Shown here: positions 8,148 to 14,085 of the stretch, in pieces | Layout: the number at the start of each line of letters is the position of its first letter | Position numbering within the stretch: position 1 is the stretch's first letter | NCBI GenBank assembly: GCA_017407725.1 | Contig: JAFQWB010000115.1 | Span: 1 to 14,085 of the forward strand | Source of the DNA: Clostridia bacterium | GTDB taxonomy: Bacteria > Bacillota_A > Clostridia > Oscillospirales > CAG-272 | Direction of reading: 5' to 3' | DNA: 14,085 nt | Notes under the pieces: generated by a model | Told to the model about the DNA's origin: nothing | Database searches by the model: none | The model's input: the letters and a program-made list of their open reading frames with translations, nothing else | Position numbers and translations under genes: made by a program

Positions 8148-8888
8148 TTATTCATAGCAAACTCTGTATAAGTAAAGTCCGTCTGGCGGAAGTGTTCTTC
8201 CCGCCATACTTCTGTCCCTTGATTCGGTTATCTTGCCGATCGAATCGGCATCCTTTGCGCCCGTTCCGACCTCAAGCAGAGTTCCCGAAATTATTCTTAC
8301 CATATTGTAAAGAAATCCGTCTGCCGCAACGATAACCGCGACTCTGCTTCCGTCTTTTTCGACTCTGCAGTATTTGATCTCTCTTACCGTGTCCTTTATA
8401 TCGGAGCCCTTTGCCATATAGGCTTCAAAATCATGCCTTCCCACAAGATAGCCTGCCGCGATATTCATTTTATCGGTATCAAGCTCCTTGGGGTAATGGT
8501 ATGCGCGCTTTACAAGAAAAGGATCCATAAAGGGCGCGTTATGAATGTAATATCTGTATTCCTTGTACTTGACGTCATATCTTACGTGGAAGGTATCGCT
8601 CACCTCTTTTGCAGAGAGCACTGCTATATCCTCGGGAAGATATCTCGGCGCAATATAAGGAATCGCCTCGGGCGGAGGGGCGTTTTCAATTTCACCCTCT
8701 GCCGTGCAGAAGAACTGCCTTGCGTGAACTCCGGCATCGGTTCTGCTGCAGCCCTTTATAAGAAGGGGCACTTTATATATTTCCTCAAGTGCTTTTTGAA
8801 GAGTTTTCTGCACCGTCGGAAGAGTTTTTTGCACCTGGAAGCCGTGATATGCACTTCCGAGGTATGATATTTCAAACAATATCTTCAC
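8148..8888 (-). CDS. truA: tRNA pseudouridine(38-40) synthase TruA
   Basis: Isomerises uridines 38, 39 and 40 of the tRNA anticodon arm to pseudouridine in the cytosol. The 246 residues match the family length. The N-terminus MKILFEISYLGSAYHGFQVQ is the classic TruA opening, and the catalytic motif GCSRTDAGVHA carries the nucleophile Asp51. The C-terminal part has RHDFEAYMAKGS and DGFLYNMVRIISGTLLEVG, both typical of TruA. The start is GTG at 8888 with AAGGTGA 6 bases upstream; there is no ATG that would keep the conserved N-terminus. It follows ecfT by 36 bases, the same ecfA1-ecfA2-ecfT-truA order that is common in Firmicutes, but the rplM-rpsI genes usually found after truA are absent and DUF5711/cvpA follow instead. 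The identification is secure. Confidence 0.96.
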   Translation of the reverse strand: MKILFEISYLGSAYHGFQVQKTLPTVQKTLQKALEEIYKVPLLIKGCSRTDAGVHARQFFCTAEGEIENAPPPEAIPYIAPRYLPEDIAVLSAKEVSDTFHVRYDVKYKEYRYYIHNAPFMDPFLVKRAYHYPKELDTDKMNIAAGYLVGRHDFEAYMAKGSDIKDTVREIKYCRVEKDGSRVAVIVAADGFLYNMVRIISGTLLEVGTGAKDADSIGKITESRDRSMAGRTLPPDGLYLYRVCYE

Positions 8889-8894
8889 AAAAGT

Positions 8895-8901
8895 TCACCT
8901 T
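8895..8901 (-). promoter_or_regulatory. Ribosome binding site of truA (supports GTG start)
   Basis: AAGGTGA on the minus strand, 6 bases before the GTG at 8888. It supports the non-ATG start that preserves the conserved first residues of TruA. Confidence 0.6.
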
Positions 8902-8924
8902 AAACCTGTTTTTTATAAGCTTTC

Positions 8925-9746
8925 TTAAATTCCGAAGCCGCCTGCGTAAATATTGATAATAATGACTCCCGCCCCGAAAATAAGCGTTGCCGCAAGCATG
9001 ATTATGTCGTAGTATCTCATTTTCAGTGTATTCATTCTCGTTCTTCCCTTGCCGCCCGAATAGCATCTGCACTCCATTGCGGTCGCAAGATCGTCAGCGT
9101 GTCTGATCGAGGATACGAAAAGCGGAATAAACACGGGGATAAGAACCTTCGCCTTTTTCACAAGCGAGCCCGTTTCAAAGTCTGCGCCTCTTGCCTTCTG
9201 AGCATTTATTATCTTATCGGTCTCCTCAATAAGTATGGGAATAAATCTGAGTGCTATTGTAAGCATCATTGCAAAATCGTGCACGGGCACCTTTATTTTT
9301 GAAAGGGGCATAAGAAGGCTTTCTATTCCGTCGGTCACCGATATCGGAGAGGTCGTATACGAAAGGAGCACGCTTGTTGCCATTATAAGCAGAATTATTC
9401 TTACCGATATGAAGAGCGCCATAAGAAGTCCGCCCGAATATATCTTTATAAAATACCATTCAAAGAGAAGAATTCCCTCTCTTCCAAAGAAAACGTTAAT
9501 GAGTGACGTAAAGATTATTATAAACCAGAGCGGCTTTATCGATCTCCATATTATCCTTAACGGTATTCTTCCGAGTATAATAAAGACTACCGTAAAAAGG
9601 CTTATCGCAAGAAGCGACCAGAGCGTTTTTGCGATAAATATCACGGCGATAAAGAGAACGGTTATTACAATCTTCATTCTCGGGTCCATCTTATGAAGAA
9701 GCGATCTTCCGGGGAAAAACTGTCCGAGGGTGATATCCTTAATCAT
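8925..9746 (-). CDS. ecfT: ECF transporter transmembrane subunit EcfT
   Basis: Membrane scaffold that couples the two ATPases EcfA1/EcfA2 to interchangeable substrate-binding S components for vitamin or metal import. The 273 residues have membrane segments at about 25-58, 70-87, 104-130 and 200-213, plus a last one near 245-267. The long cytosolic coupling helices lie in the middle. The first coupling motif is intact (QKARGADF, ARG at 185-187). The second, usually around AMEARxY, reads AMECRCYSGG, with Cys226 and Cys228 flanking Arg227. HxxDPRxK near residue 18 is the family N-terminal signature. The ATG overlaps the ecfA2 stop by 8 bases, with GGGGGGA just upstream inside ecfA2, so translational coupling is likely. 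No S component lies in the window, as in group II systems where S genes are scattered. The transported substrate cannot be told. Confidence 0.94.
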   Translation of the reverse strand: MIKDITLGQFFPGRSLLHKMDPRMKIVITVLFIAVIFIAKTLWSLLAISLFTVVFIILGRIPLRIIWRSIKPLWFIIIFTSLINVFFGREGILLFEWYFIKIYSGGLLMALFISVRIILLIMATSVLLSYTTSPISVTDGIESLLMPLSKIKVPVHDFAMMLTIALRFIPILIEETDKIINAQKARGADFETGSLVKKAKVLIPVFIPLFVSSIRHADDLATAMECRCYSGGKGRTRMNTLKMRYYDIIMLAATLIFGAGVIIINIYAGGFGI

Positions 9747-10602
9747 TCTTATCCCCCCTCTTAAGCTTTACTATCGCATCGCAAAGCTCACCCGTAGTGT
9801 AAAGCCCAAGCGGAATATCAAGTCCTCCCTCTCTGAGCTTTAATGCTATTCTCGTTACCGAGGGCAGGTCAAGACCTGCCTTTATGAGCATCTCGGGATC
9901 TGCGAAGATGTCCTTCTTTTCGCCTGTGAGAACTATTCTTCCCTCTCGCAGAACGACTATATCGTCGGCATATTTCGCCATATACTCCATACTGTGGCTT
10001 ATTATCACAACAGAGGCGTTTGTTTTTTTCTTGTATTCAATAAGACCCTCAAATATTGAATTCTTACCCGCAGGGTCAAGACCCGATGCAGGCTCGTCAA
10101 GTATAAGCACCTTAGGTCTCATTGCAAGGACTCCGGCAATTGCCGCACGTCTTTTCTGTCCACCCGAAAGCTCAAAGGGCGATCTGTCAAGAAGCGACTC
10201 GTCAAGAAAGACAAAGCCCGCCGCCTCCATGACTCTCTTATCGATCTCTTCGCGCTCAAGTCCCATATTGGCAGGACCGAAGGATATATCCTTTCTGACC
10301 GTTTCGTCAAAAAGCTGATATTCGGGATACTGGAATACGAGTCCTATATCAAATCTTGCCTCGTAAAGAGTCTTTTTGTTTTTGTATATATCATTTCCGT
10401 CGAGAAGAACGCTTCCGCTTTTAGGCTTTATTATGCCGTTAAGCATCTGAACGAGCGTTGACTTTCCCGAGCCGGTATGACCTATTATTCCCGTAACCCT
10501 TCCCTCTTTTACGGTAAAGGTCGCATCGTCTATCGCCTTTTTTTCAAATGGCGTTCCCTCGCCGTAAACGTAGGTAAGTCCGGTAATTTCAAGTGTTGAC
10601 AT
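9739..10602 (-). CDS. ecfA2: ECF transporter ATPase EcfA2 (CbiO type)
   Basis: Second nucleotide-binding subunit of the ECF energizing module; it forms a heterodimer with EcfA1 on the cytosolic face of EcfT. All ABC motifs are present in 287 residues: Walker A GHTGSGKST (41-49), Q-loop VFQYPEYQLF (Gln91), signature LSGGQKRR (145-152), Walker B VLILDE (165-170) and switch His203 in SHSME. The FQYPEYQLF stretch and the D-loop PASGLD are of the EcfA2 kind, contrasting with DEATAMLD in the neighbour. The start lies 1 base past the ecfA1 stop and the end overlaps ecfT by 8 bases, a tight set that keeps subunit ratios equal. It is a diverged tandem paralogue of ecfA1. Identification is secure; which S proteins it serves is unknown. 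Confidence 0.95.
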   Translation of the reverse strand: MSTLEITGLTYVYGEGTPFEKKAIDDATFTVKEGRVTGIIGHTGSGKSTLVQMLNGIIKPKSGSVLLDGNDIYKNKKTLYEARFDIGLVFQYPEYQLFDETVRKDISFGPANMGLEREEIDKRVMEAAGFVFLDESLLDRSPFELSGGQKRRAAIAGVLAMRPKVLILDEPASGLDPAGKNSIFEGLIEYKKKTNASVVIISHSMEYMAKYADDIVVLREGRIVLTGEKKDIFADPEMLIKAGLDLPSVTRIALKLREGGLDIPLGLYTTGELCDAIVKLKRGDKND

Positions 10603-10603
10603 T

Positions 10604-11461
10604 CTATTTCACTCCAAGCGCCTTTAATATCTCTTCGGCGCACTCTTCCTCTGTTAAAAGGTCGCTTTTATCAAGTATTCCTTCATTCTTAAGCATTCCC
10701 GCGATCTCTGTGGGGATCGGCACCTCAAGACCGACGCTGTAAAGCGCTTCGGGCTTTGAGAATATCTCGCTCGGTGTTCCCTCAAGGAAAAGCTCGCCCT
10801 TATCAAGAACGATTATTCTGTCAGCCTCTGCCGCCTCATCCATATTGTGAGTTATAAAGAGCACGGTTATGTTTTCCGAGTGTATCTTTTTCACAAGCTC
10901 CATGACGTCCTTTCTTCCGATAGGATCAAGCATGGCGGTCGCCTCATCGAATATAATGCACTCAGGCATCATTGCAAGAACGCCTGCAATTGCAACTCGC
11001 TGCTTCTGACCGCCTGAGAGCTTATGCGGTGCATGTCTTGCATATTCTCTCATAGATACGGCGTCAAGAGCCGAATACACTCTTCTTCTTATTTCACTCT
11101 GCTCGATACCGAGATTCTCTGGTCCGAAGGCTACGTCCTCTTCAACTATGGTAGCAACTATCTGATCGTCGGGGTTCTGAAATATCATTCCAACCTTTTT
11201 TCTGACATCGATCACTTCATCGTCTGTCATATCGGGATGAATTTTCACTCCGCCTATAGTTATCTCTCCGCTTTTTGCCTCAAGCACCATCGATAAGAGC
11301 TTTGCAAGCGTTGATTTTCCCGATCCGTTATGACCGAGTACCGCAACGAATTCGCCCTTATTTACCGAAAAGGAAAGCGAGTTCAGCGCACCTCTTTCAC
11401 TCTCTTCGCTTTCGGATGAGCTATATGAATAGCAGAGATCCTTAACCTCTATAAATGCCAT
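10604..11461 (-). CDS. ecfA1: ECF transporter ATPase EcfA1 (CbiO type)
   Basis: First nucleotide-binding subunit of the ECF module. The 285 residues carry Walker A GHNGSGKS (43-50), Q-loop MIFQNPDDQI (Gln95), signature LSGGQKQR (148-155), Walker B CIIFDE (168-173) with the EcfA1-typical DEATAMLDPIGR, and His205 in ITHNMDEA. An insertion of serines and glutamates (about 14-23, SSSESEESER) sits between the first two strands, where relatives often have just a few residues. The ATG has a strong AAGGAAGG site about 5 bases upstream. It starts the ecfA1-ecfA2-ecfT-truA block and lies 12 bases after the methyltransferase gene, so transcription likely continues from ruvAB. Confidence 0.95.
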   Translation of the reverse strand: MAFIEVKDLCYSYSSSESEESERGALNSLSFSVNKGEFVAVLGHNGSGKSTLAKLLSMVLEAKSGEITIGGVKIHPDMTDDEVIDVRKKVGMIFQNPDDQIVATIVEEDVAFGPENLGIEQSEIRRRVYSALDAVSMREYARHAPHKLSGGQKQRVAIAGVLAMMPECIIFDEATAMLDPIGRKDVMELVKKIHSENITVLFITHNMDEAAEADRIIVLDKGELFLEGTPSEIFSKPEALYSVGLEVPIPTEIAGMLKNEGILDKSDLLTEEECAEEILKALGVK

Positions 11462-11473
11462 AAGTTCCTTCCT

Positions 11474-12352
11474 TTACTGCAAGCTTGCAGTCCATCTTGA
11501 TGCCGCACCGCAGGGGAGCGCACCGCCGCTTACCTCAATGGGAAGTCCGACCTCGTCACAGCTTACGATTCCTCCGACTCTGTCAGCCACCGTCATTTTG
11601 AGTATATATCCCATTGTAGAGGGCGAAAGACCTGTCGTGTATGAATTTATAAGAACAAAAAGAGGGTCATCTGAAAGAAGCTCTGAGCAGAGCTTTACAA
11701 ACTCATAAATGTTGTCCTCAAGTCGCCATACCTCGCCCGAGGGTCCTCTTCCGTATGACGGAGGATCCATTATGATGGCATCGTATTTGTTTCCTCTTCT
11801 TATTTCTCTTTCAACGAATTTTCTGCAATCGTCCACGATCCAGCGTATGGGCGCATTTTCAAGTCCCGAAAGAGATGCATTCTTTCTTGCCTGAGCAACC
11901 ATTCCCTTTGCCGCATCAACGTGACATACCGCCGCCCCTGCCTTTGCGCAGGCAAGAGTTGCGCCGCCCGTATATGCGAAAAGATTAAGCACCTTTATCT
12001 CTCTGTCTGCATTTTTGATAAGTCTGTGCATCCAGTCCCAGTTTACCGCCTGCTCCGGAAATACTCCCGTATGCTTAAAGTTCATCGGCCTTGTTACGAA
12101 CTTTATTCCGAGGGGGGCATATTCAGTCACCCACTCTTCATCGGAGAGATTCTTCTTCTCCCAGGCGCCTCCGCCGTTTGACGAGCGGTTATATTTCGCA
12201 TCAGCCCTTTGCCAAAGTCCGCTTTTCTTGCAATCCTTCCATATTACCTGGGGGTCGGGTCTTACAAGTATATGACCGCTCCACGATTCAAGCCGCATTC
12301 CGTCCGATGCATCTATGAGCTTATATTCTGTCCAGTTATTTGCTATATACAT
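11474..12352 (-). CDS. Class I SAM-dependent methyltransferase, RlmI/COG1092-like
   Basis: Probable RNA methyltransferase. The 292 residues have a Rossmann core with SAM-binding motif I VLNLFAYTGGATLA (121-134), the acidic residue after strand 2 (VDAAKG, Asp146), DDCRKF after strand 3 (about 174-179) and motif IV IIMDPPSYGRG (193-203). MDPPSYG is the signature of the RlmI/RlmK/YccW-type group, which methylates large-subunit rRNA bases. Unlike E. coli RlmI (about 396 residues with a PUA domain) it has only a short N-terminal part with no PUA, and ends in LPCGAASRW, common in short relatives. The ATG at 12352 has GAGG about 8 bases upstream; a nearby ATG at 12359 is in another frame. It sits 14 bases after ruvB. 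The target base is unknown. Confidence 0.85.
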   Translation of the reverse strand: MYIANNWTEYKLIDASDGMRLESWSGHILVRPDPQVIWKDCKKSGLWQRADAKYNRSSNGGGAWEKKNLSDEEWVTEYAPLGIKFVTRPMNFKHTGVFPEQAVNWDWMHRLIKNADREIKVLNLFAYTGGATLACAKAGAAVCHVDAAKGMVAQARKNASLSGLENAPIRWIVDDCRKFVEREIRRGNKYDAIIMDPPSYGRGPSGEVWRLEDNIYEFVKLCSELLSDDPLFVLINSYTTGLSPSTMGYILKMTVADRVGGIVSCDEVGLPIEVSGGALPCGAASRWTASLQ

Positions 12353-12366
12353 AATTCATCCTCTTC

Positions 12367-13464
12367 TTAGCTGTCCTGATCGTCAAATAAGGACAGCTGA
12401 TTTTTAGCTCCGTTTTTGGCTCCCTTGAAGGGTATGCCAAGGTGGTCGTACGCAAGCTTTGTTGCACATCTTCCCCTCGGAGTTCTTGATAAAAATCCGA
12501 TCTGCATAAGATAAGGCTCGTAAACGTCCTCTATGGTTATGGATTCTTCTCCGATAGTCGCCGCAAGCGTTTCAAGTCCTACGGGGCCTCCATTATAAAA
12601 CTCGATTATGGTTCTGAGCATTCTTCTGTCCACGTTATCAAGACCGAGCTCGTCTATATCCTGCTTTTTAAGTGCGTATGCCGCTATCTTCTCGTCTATA
12701 ATTCCGTCGCCCATTACCTCTGCGAAATCCCTTACTCTCTTTAAGAGTCTGTTCGCTATTCTCGGAGTTCCTCTTGAGCAGGAGGCAACCTTTCTTGCAC
12801 CGTCATACGAAATATCGATTCCCATAATTCCCGCACTTCTCGAAACTATCTCGGTAAGATCCTCAACAGTATAAAGATCAAGCTTCAAGAGCACGCCGAA
12901 TCTGTCACGAAGAGGGGTTGAGAGCTGTCCCGCTCTCGTTGTAGCACCGATAAGCGTAAACTTGGGCAGCTTCATTCGGAAGCTTCTTGCCGCAGGTCCT
13001 TTTCCGATAATGATATCTATCTCATAGTCCTCCATCGCAGGATAGAGAATCTCCTCAACAGTTCTTGCAAGTCTGTGTATCTCGTCGATGAAAAGTATAT
13101 CGTTATCGCTCATATTGGTGAGAAGCGCAACGAGATCGCCCGGCTTTTCAATGGCAGGGCCGGAGGTTATTCTTATATTAACACCCATCTCATTTGCAAT
13201 AATTCCCGCAAGAGTTGTTTTTCCGAGTCCGGGAGGTCCGTAAAGAAGCACGTGGTCAAGAACGTCCGATCTTCTCTTCGCCGCCTCTATATACACGGTA
13301 AGATTATCCTTTGCCTTTTGCTGACCTATATATTCCTTCAGATTTTTAGGTCTTAGGGAAAGCTCGGTCGCGGCATCCTCTTCTGTATATTCCGAATCGA
13401 GAAGTCTTTGTGTGACCTCGTAATCGGTATTGTCAAAATCGGTAAATTCGTTATATGCTGCCAT
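12367..13464 (-). CDS. ruvB: Holliday junction branch-migration ATPase RuvB with C-terminal clamp-binding-like motif
   Basis: Hexameric AAA+ motor that drives branch migration of Holliday junctions, with RuvA. The 365 residues show Walker A GPPGLGKT (76-83), Walker B DEIH (127-130), sensor 1 GATTR (173-177), arginine finger in LRDRFG (Arg188) and the winged-helix end [18 protein letters not shown]. coli RuvB has 336 residues; the extra length is at both ends. The N-terminal acidic extension is 10-15 residues longer. The C-terminal tail [16 protein letters not shown] carries QLSLF at 356-360, a match to the QL(S/D)LF peptide that binds the DnaN sliding clamp. The ATG is preceded by GAGGAA, which overlaps the ruvA stop codon 11 bases upstream, a sign of coupling. 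The RuvB call is secure; clamp binding is inferred. Confidence 0.97.
   Translation of the reverse strand: MAAYNEFTDFDNTDYEVTQRLLDSEYTEEDAATELSLRPKNLKEYIGQQKAKDNLTVYIEAAKRRSDVLDHVLLYGPPGLGKTTLAGIIANEMGVNIRITSGPAIEKPGDLVALLTNMSDNDILFIDEIHRLARTVEEILYPAMEDYEIDIIIGKGPAARSFRMKLPKFTLIGATTRAGQLSTPLRDRFGVLLKLDLYTVEDLTEIVSRSAGIMGIDISYDGARKVASCSRGTPRIANRLLKRVRDFAEVMGDGIIDEKIAAYALKKQDIDELGLDNVDRRMLRTIIEFYNGGPVGLETLAATIGEESITIEDVYEPYLMQIGFLSRTPRGRCATKLAYDHLGIPFKGAKNGAKNQLSLFDDQDS
12369..12398 (-). repeat. 8-bp inverted repeat at the ruvB stop codon
   Basis: AGCTGTCC (12369-12376) and GGACAGCT (12391-12398) are perfectly complementary with a 14-base loop; the stem reaches into the ruvB stop codon and covers the codons of the QLSLF tail. 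No T-run follows, so it is not a classical terminator, and the next gene starts 14 bases on. It may be a processing or attenuation hairpin, or chance. Confidence 0.4.
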
Positions 13465-13475
13465 TTTTTAATTCC

Positions 13476-14085
13476 TCACTTAGCATTGAAAAGCTTTTTA
13501 AGAGCCTCTCTTACAAGACCCTCGCAGTCAAGAGACGGATCTATTCCCGAAAGCGCACCCGATGCCTCCGCTCTTGAGTATCCAAGCACCATAAGTGCCG
13601 CAAGAGCGTCTGCATACGCTCCGCCCGAGGGCACCGACGGAATATCCTCGAGTCCCTTTTTGGAAACGGGTGCTCCAAGCTCCTTTGAGATCTTGTCCTT
13701 CAGCTCAAGCACAACTCTTGCCGCTGTCTTCGGACCTATTCCGTTCGCTCTTGAAATAAGCTTTGTATCACCCGATACAACTGCCGCCGCAAGCTTTTCG
13801 GGGGGAAGGCTGGAAAGGATCGAAAGTGCCGCCTTGGGTCCTATTCCCGATACACCGATGAGCATTTTGAAGGATCTGTATTCGTCCTCCGAATGGAAAC
13901 CGTACAGCTCCATCGCGTCCTCTCTTACAGAAAGATGAGTATATATCTTGACCTCTTCGTCCATTTTTCCCGCGAGCTTTCCTATAGTCTGTGCCGAAAC
14001 GAAAAGCTTGTAGGCAACGCCCATACAGTCTACCGCAACCGCTCCGTCCTCACATAAAACGAGGTTTCCTCTTAAGTAGTAGTAC
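13476..14085 (-). CDS. ruvA: Holliday junction DNA helicase subunit RuvA (start codon cut by window edge)
   Basis: RuvA tetramers clamp the four-way junction and dock RuvB hexamers. Reading upstream of the internal Met at 14024, the frame stays open to the edge and gives YYYLRGNLVLCEDGAVAVDC, which is the conserved RuvA N-terminus (usually MxYYLRGxLV). The last base of the start codon is therefore position 14085 and only two bases are missing; the full protein would be about 203 residues, the normal family size. The OB domain is about 1-65. Two helix-hairpin-helix motifs follow, with LIGVSGIGPKAALSIL and ANGIGPKTAARVVLEL. A Gly/Ser-rich linker leads to the RuvB-binding domain III at the C-terminus (YADALAALMVLGYSRAEA). 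It ends 11 bases before ruvB. Confidence 0.95.
   Translation of the reverse strand, partial: YYYLRGNLVLCEDGAVAVDCMGVAYKLFVSAQTIGKLAGKMDEEVKIYTHLSVREDAMELYGFHSEDEYRSFKMLIGVSGIGPKAALSILSSLPPEKLAAAVVSGDTKLISRANGIGPKTAARVVLELKDKISKELGAPVSKKGLEDIPSVPSGGAYADALAALMVLGYSRAEASGALSGIDPSLDCEGLVREALKKLFNAK

Noticed and set aside
8889..8924. Promoter or terminator in the 36-base gap between ecfT and truA
   Set aside because: Too short for both promoter boxes plus a ribosome binding site and contains no stem followed by a T-run.
13408..13938. Plus-strand open frame of 176 codons opposite ruvA
   Set aside because: It is antisense to RuvA, rich in Ser/Ala/Pro, with no domain; a shadow frame.
13476..14024. 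RuvA starting at the Met at 14024
   Set aside because: The frame continues upstream with the conserved YYYLRGNLV start of RuvA right up to the window edge, so the Met is internal.

Overview
The window looks like chromosomal DNA of a moderate-GC, gut-type member of the Clostridia (Firmicutes). The evidence is strong purine-rich ribosome binding sites (AAGGAGG-like) before almost every gene, an ecfA1-ecfA2-ecfT-truA block, a ClpE-type chaperone with a zinc finger, and a DUF5711/CvpA pair. Genus cannot be called from sequence alone. All twelve genes lie on the minus strand and read right to left. No intergenic gap exceeds about 71 bases, so there is no gene-free stretch longer than 300 bases. 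I see no tRNA, rRNA, mobile element, CRISPR array or convincing terminator.

In transcription order: ruvA (lacking only the first two bases of its start codon) and ruvB, the Holliday-junction branch-migration motor; a class I SAM-dependent methyltransferase of the RlmI/COG1092 type; ecfA1, ecfA2 and ecfT, the energizing module of an ECF vitamin/metal transporter; truA, tRNA pseudouridine synthase; a membrane-anchored DUF5711 protein; a CvpA-family membrane protein; a ClpE-like AAA+ unfoldase; a large P-type-ATPase-like membrane protein; and a cardiolipin synthase whose 3' end runs off the left edge. Spacings of 1-36 bases or small overlaps suggest one long read-through unit. The only plausible internal promoter is in the 71-base gap before clpE, which would make clpE / P-ATPase-like / cls a separately controllable protein-quality and membrane module.

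The standout is the 891-residue P-type-ATPase-like protein. It keeps the whole P2-type fold (N-terminal cation-ATPase domain, A, P and N domains, about ten membrane segments) in an intact reading frame. However, the phosphorylated aspartate motif, the TGES dephosphorylation motif, the PEGL membrane motif, the TGD motif and the N-domain nucleotide-binding motifs are all replaced. It is best read as a pseudoenzyme, a transporter scaffold that cannot pump by the standard cycle, placed between a zinc-finger Clp unfoldase and a cardiolipin synthase. The second point of interest is RuvB, which ends in QLSLF, a match to the consensus sliding-clamp (DnaN) binding peptide; this suggests a direct tether of the branch-migration motor to the replisome clamp. 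The remaining genes are ordinary housekeeping, although the ecf-truA block is not in its common ribosomal-protein neighbourhood.
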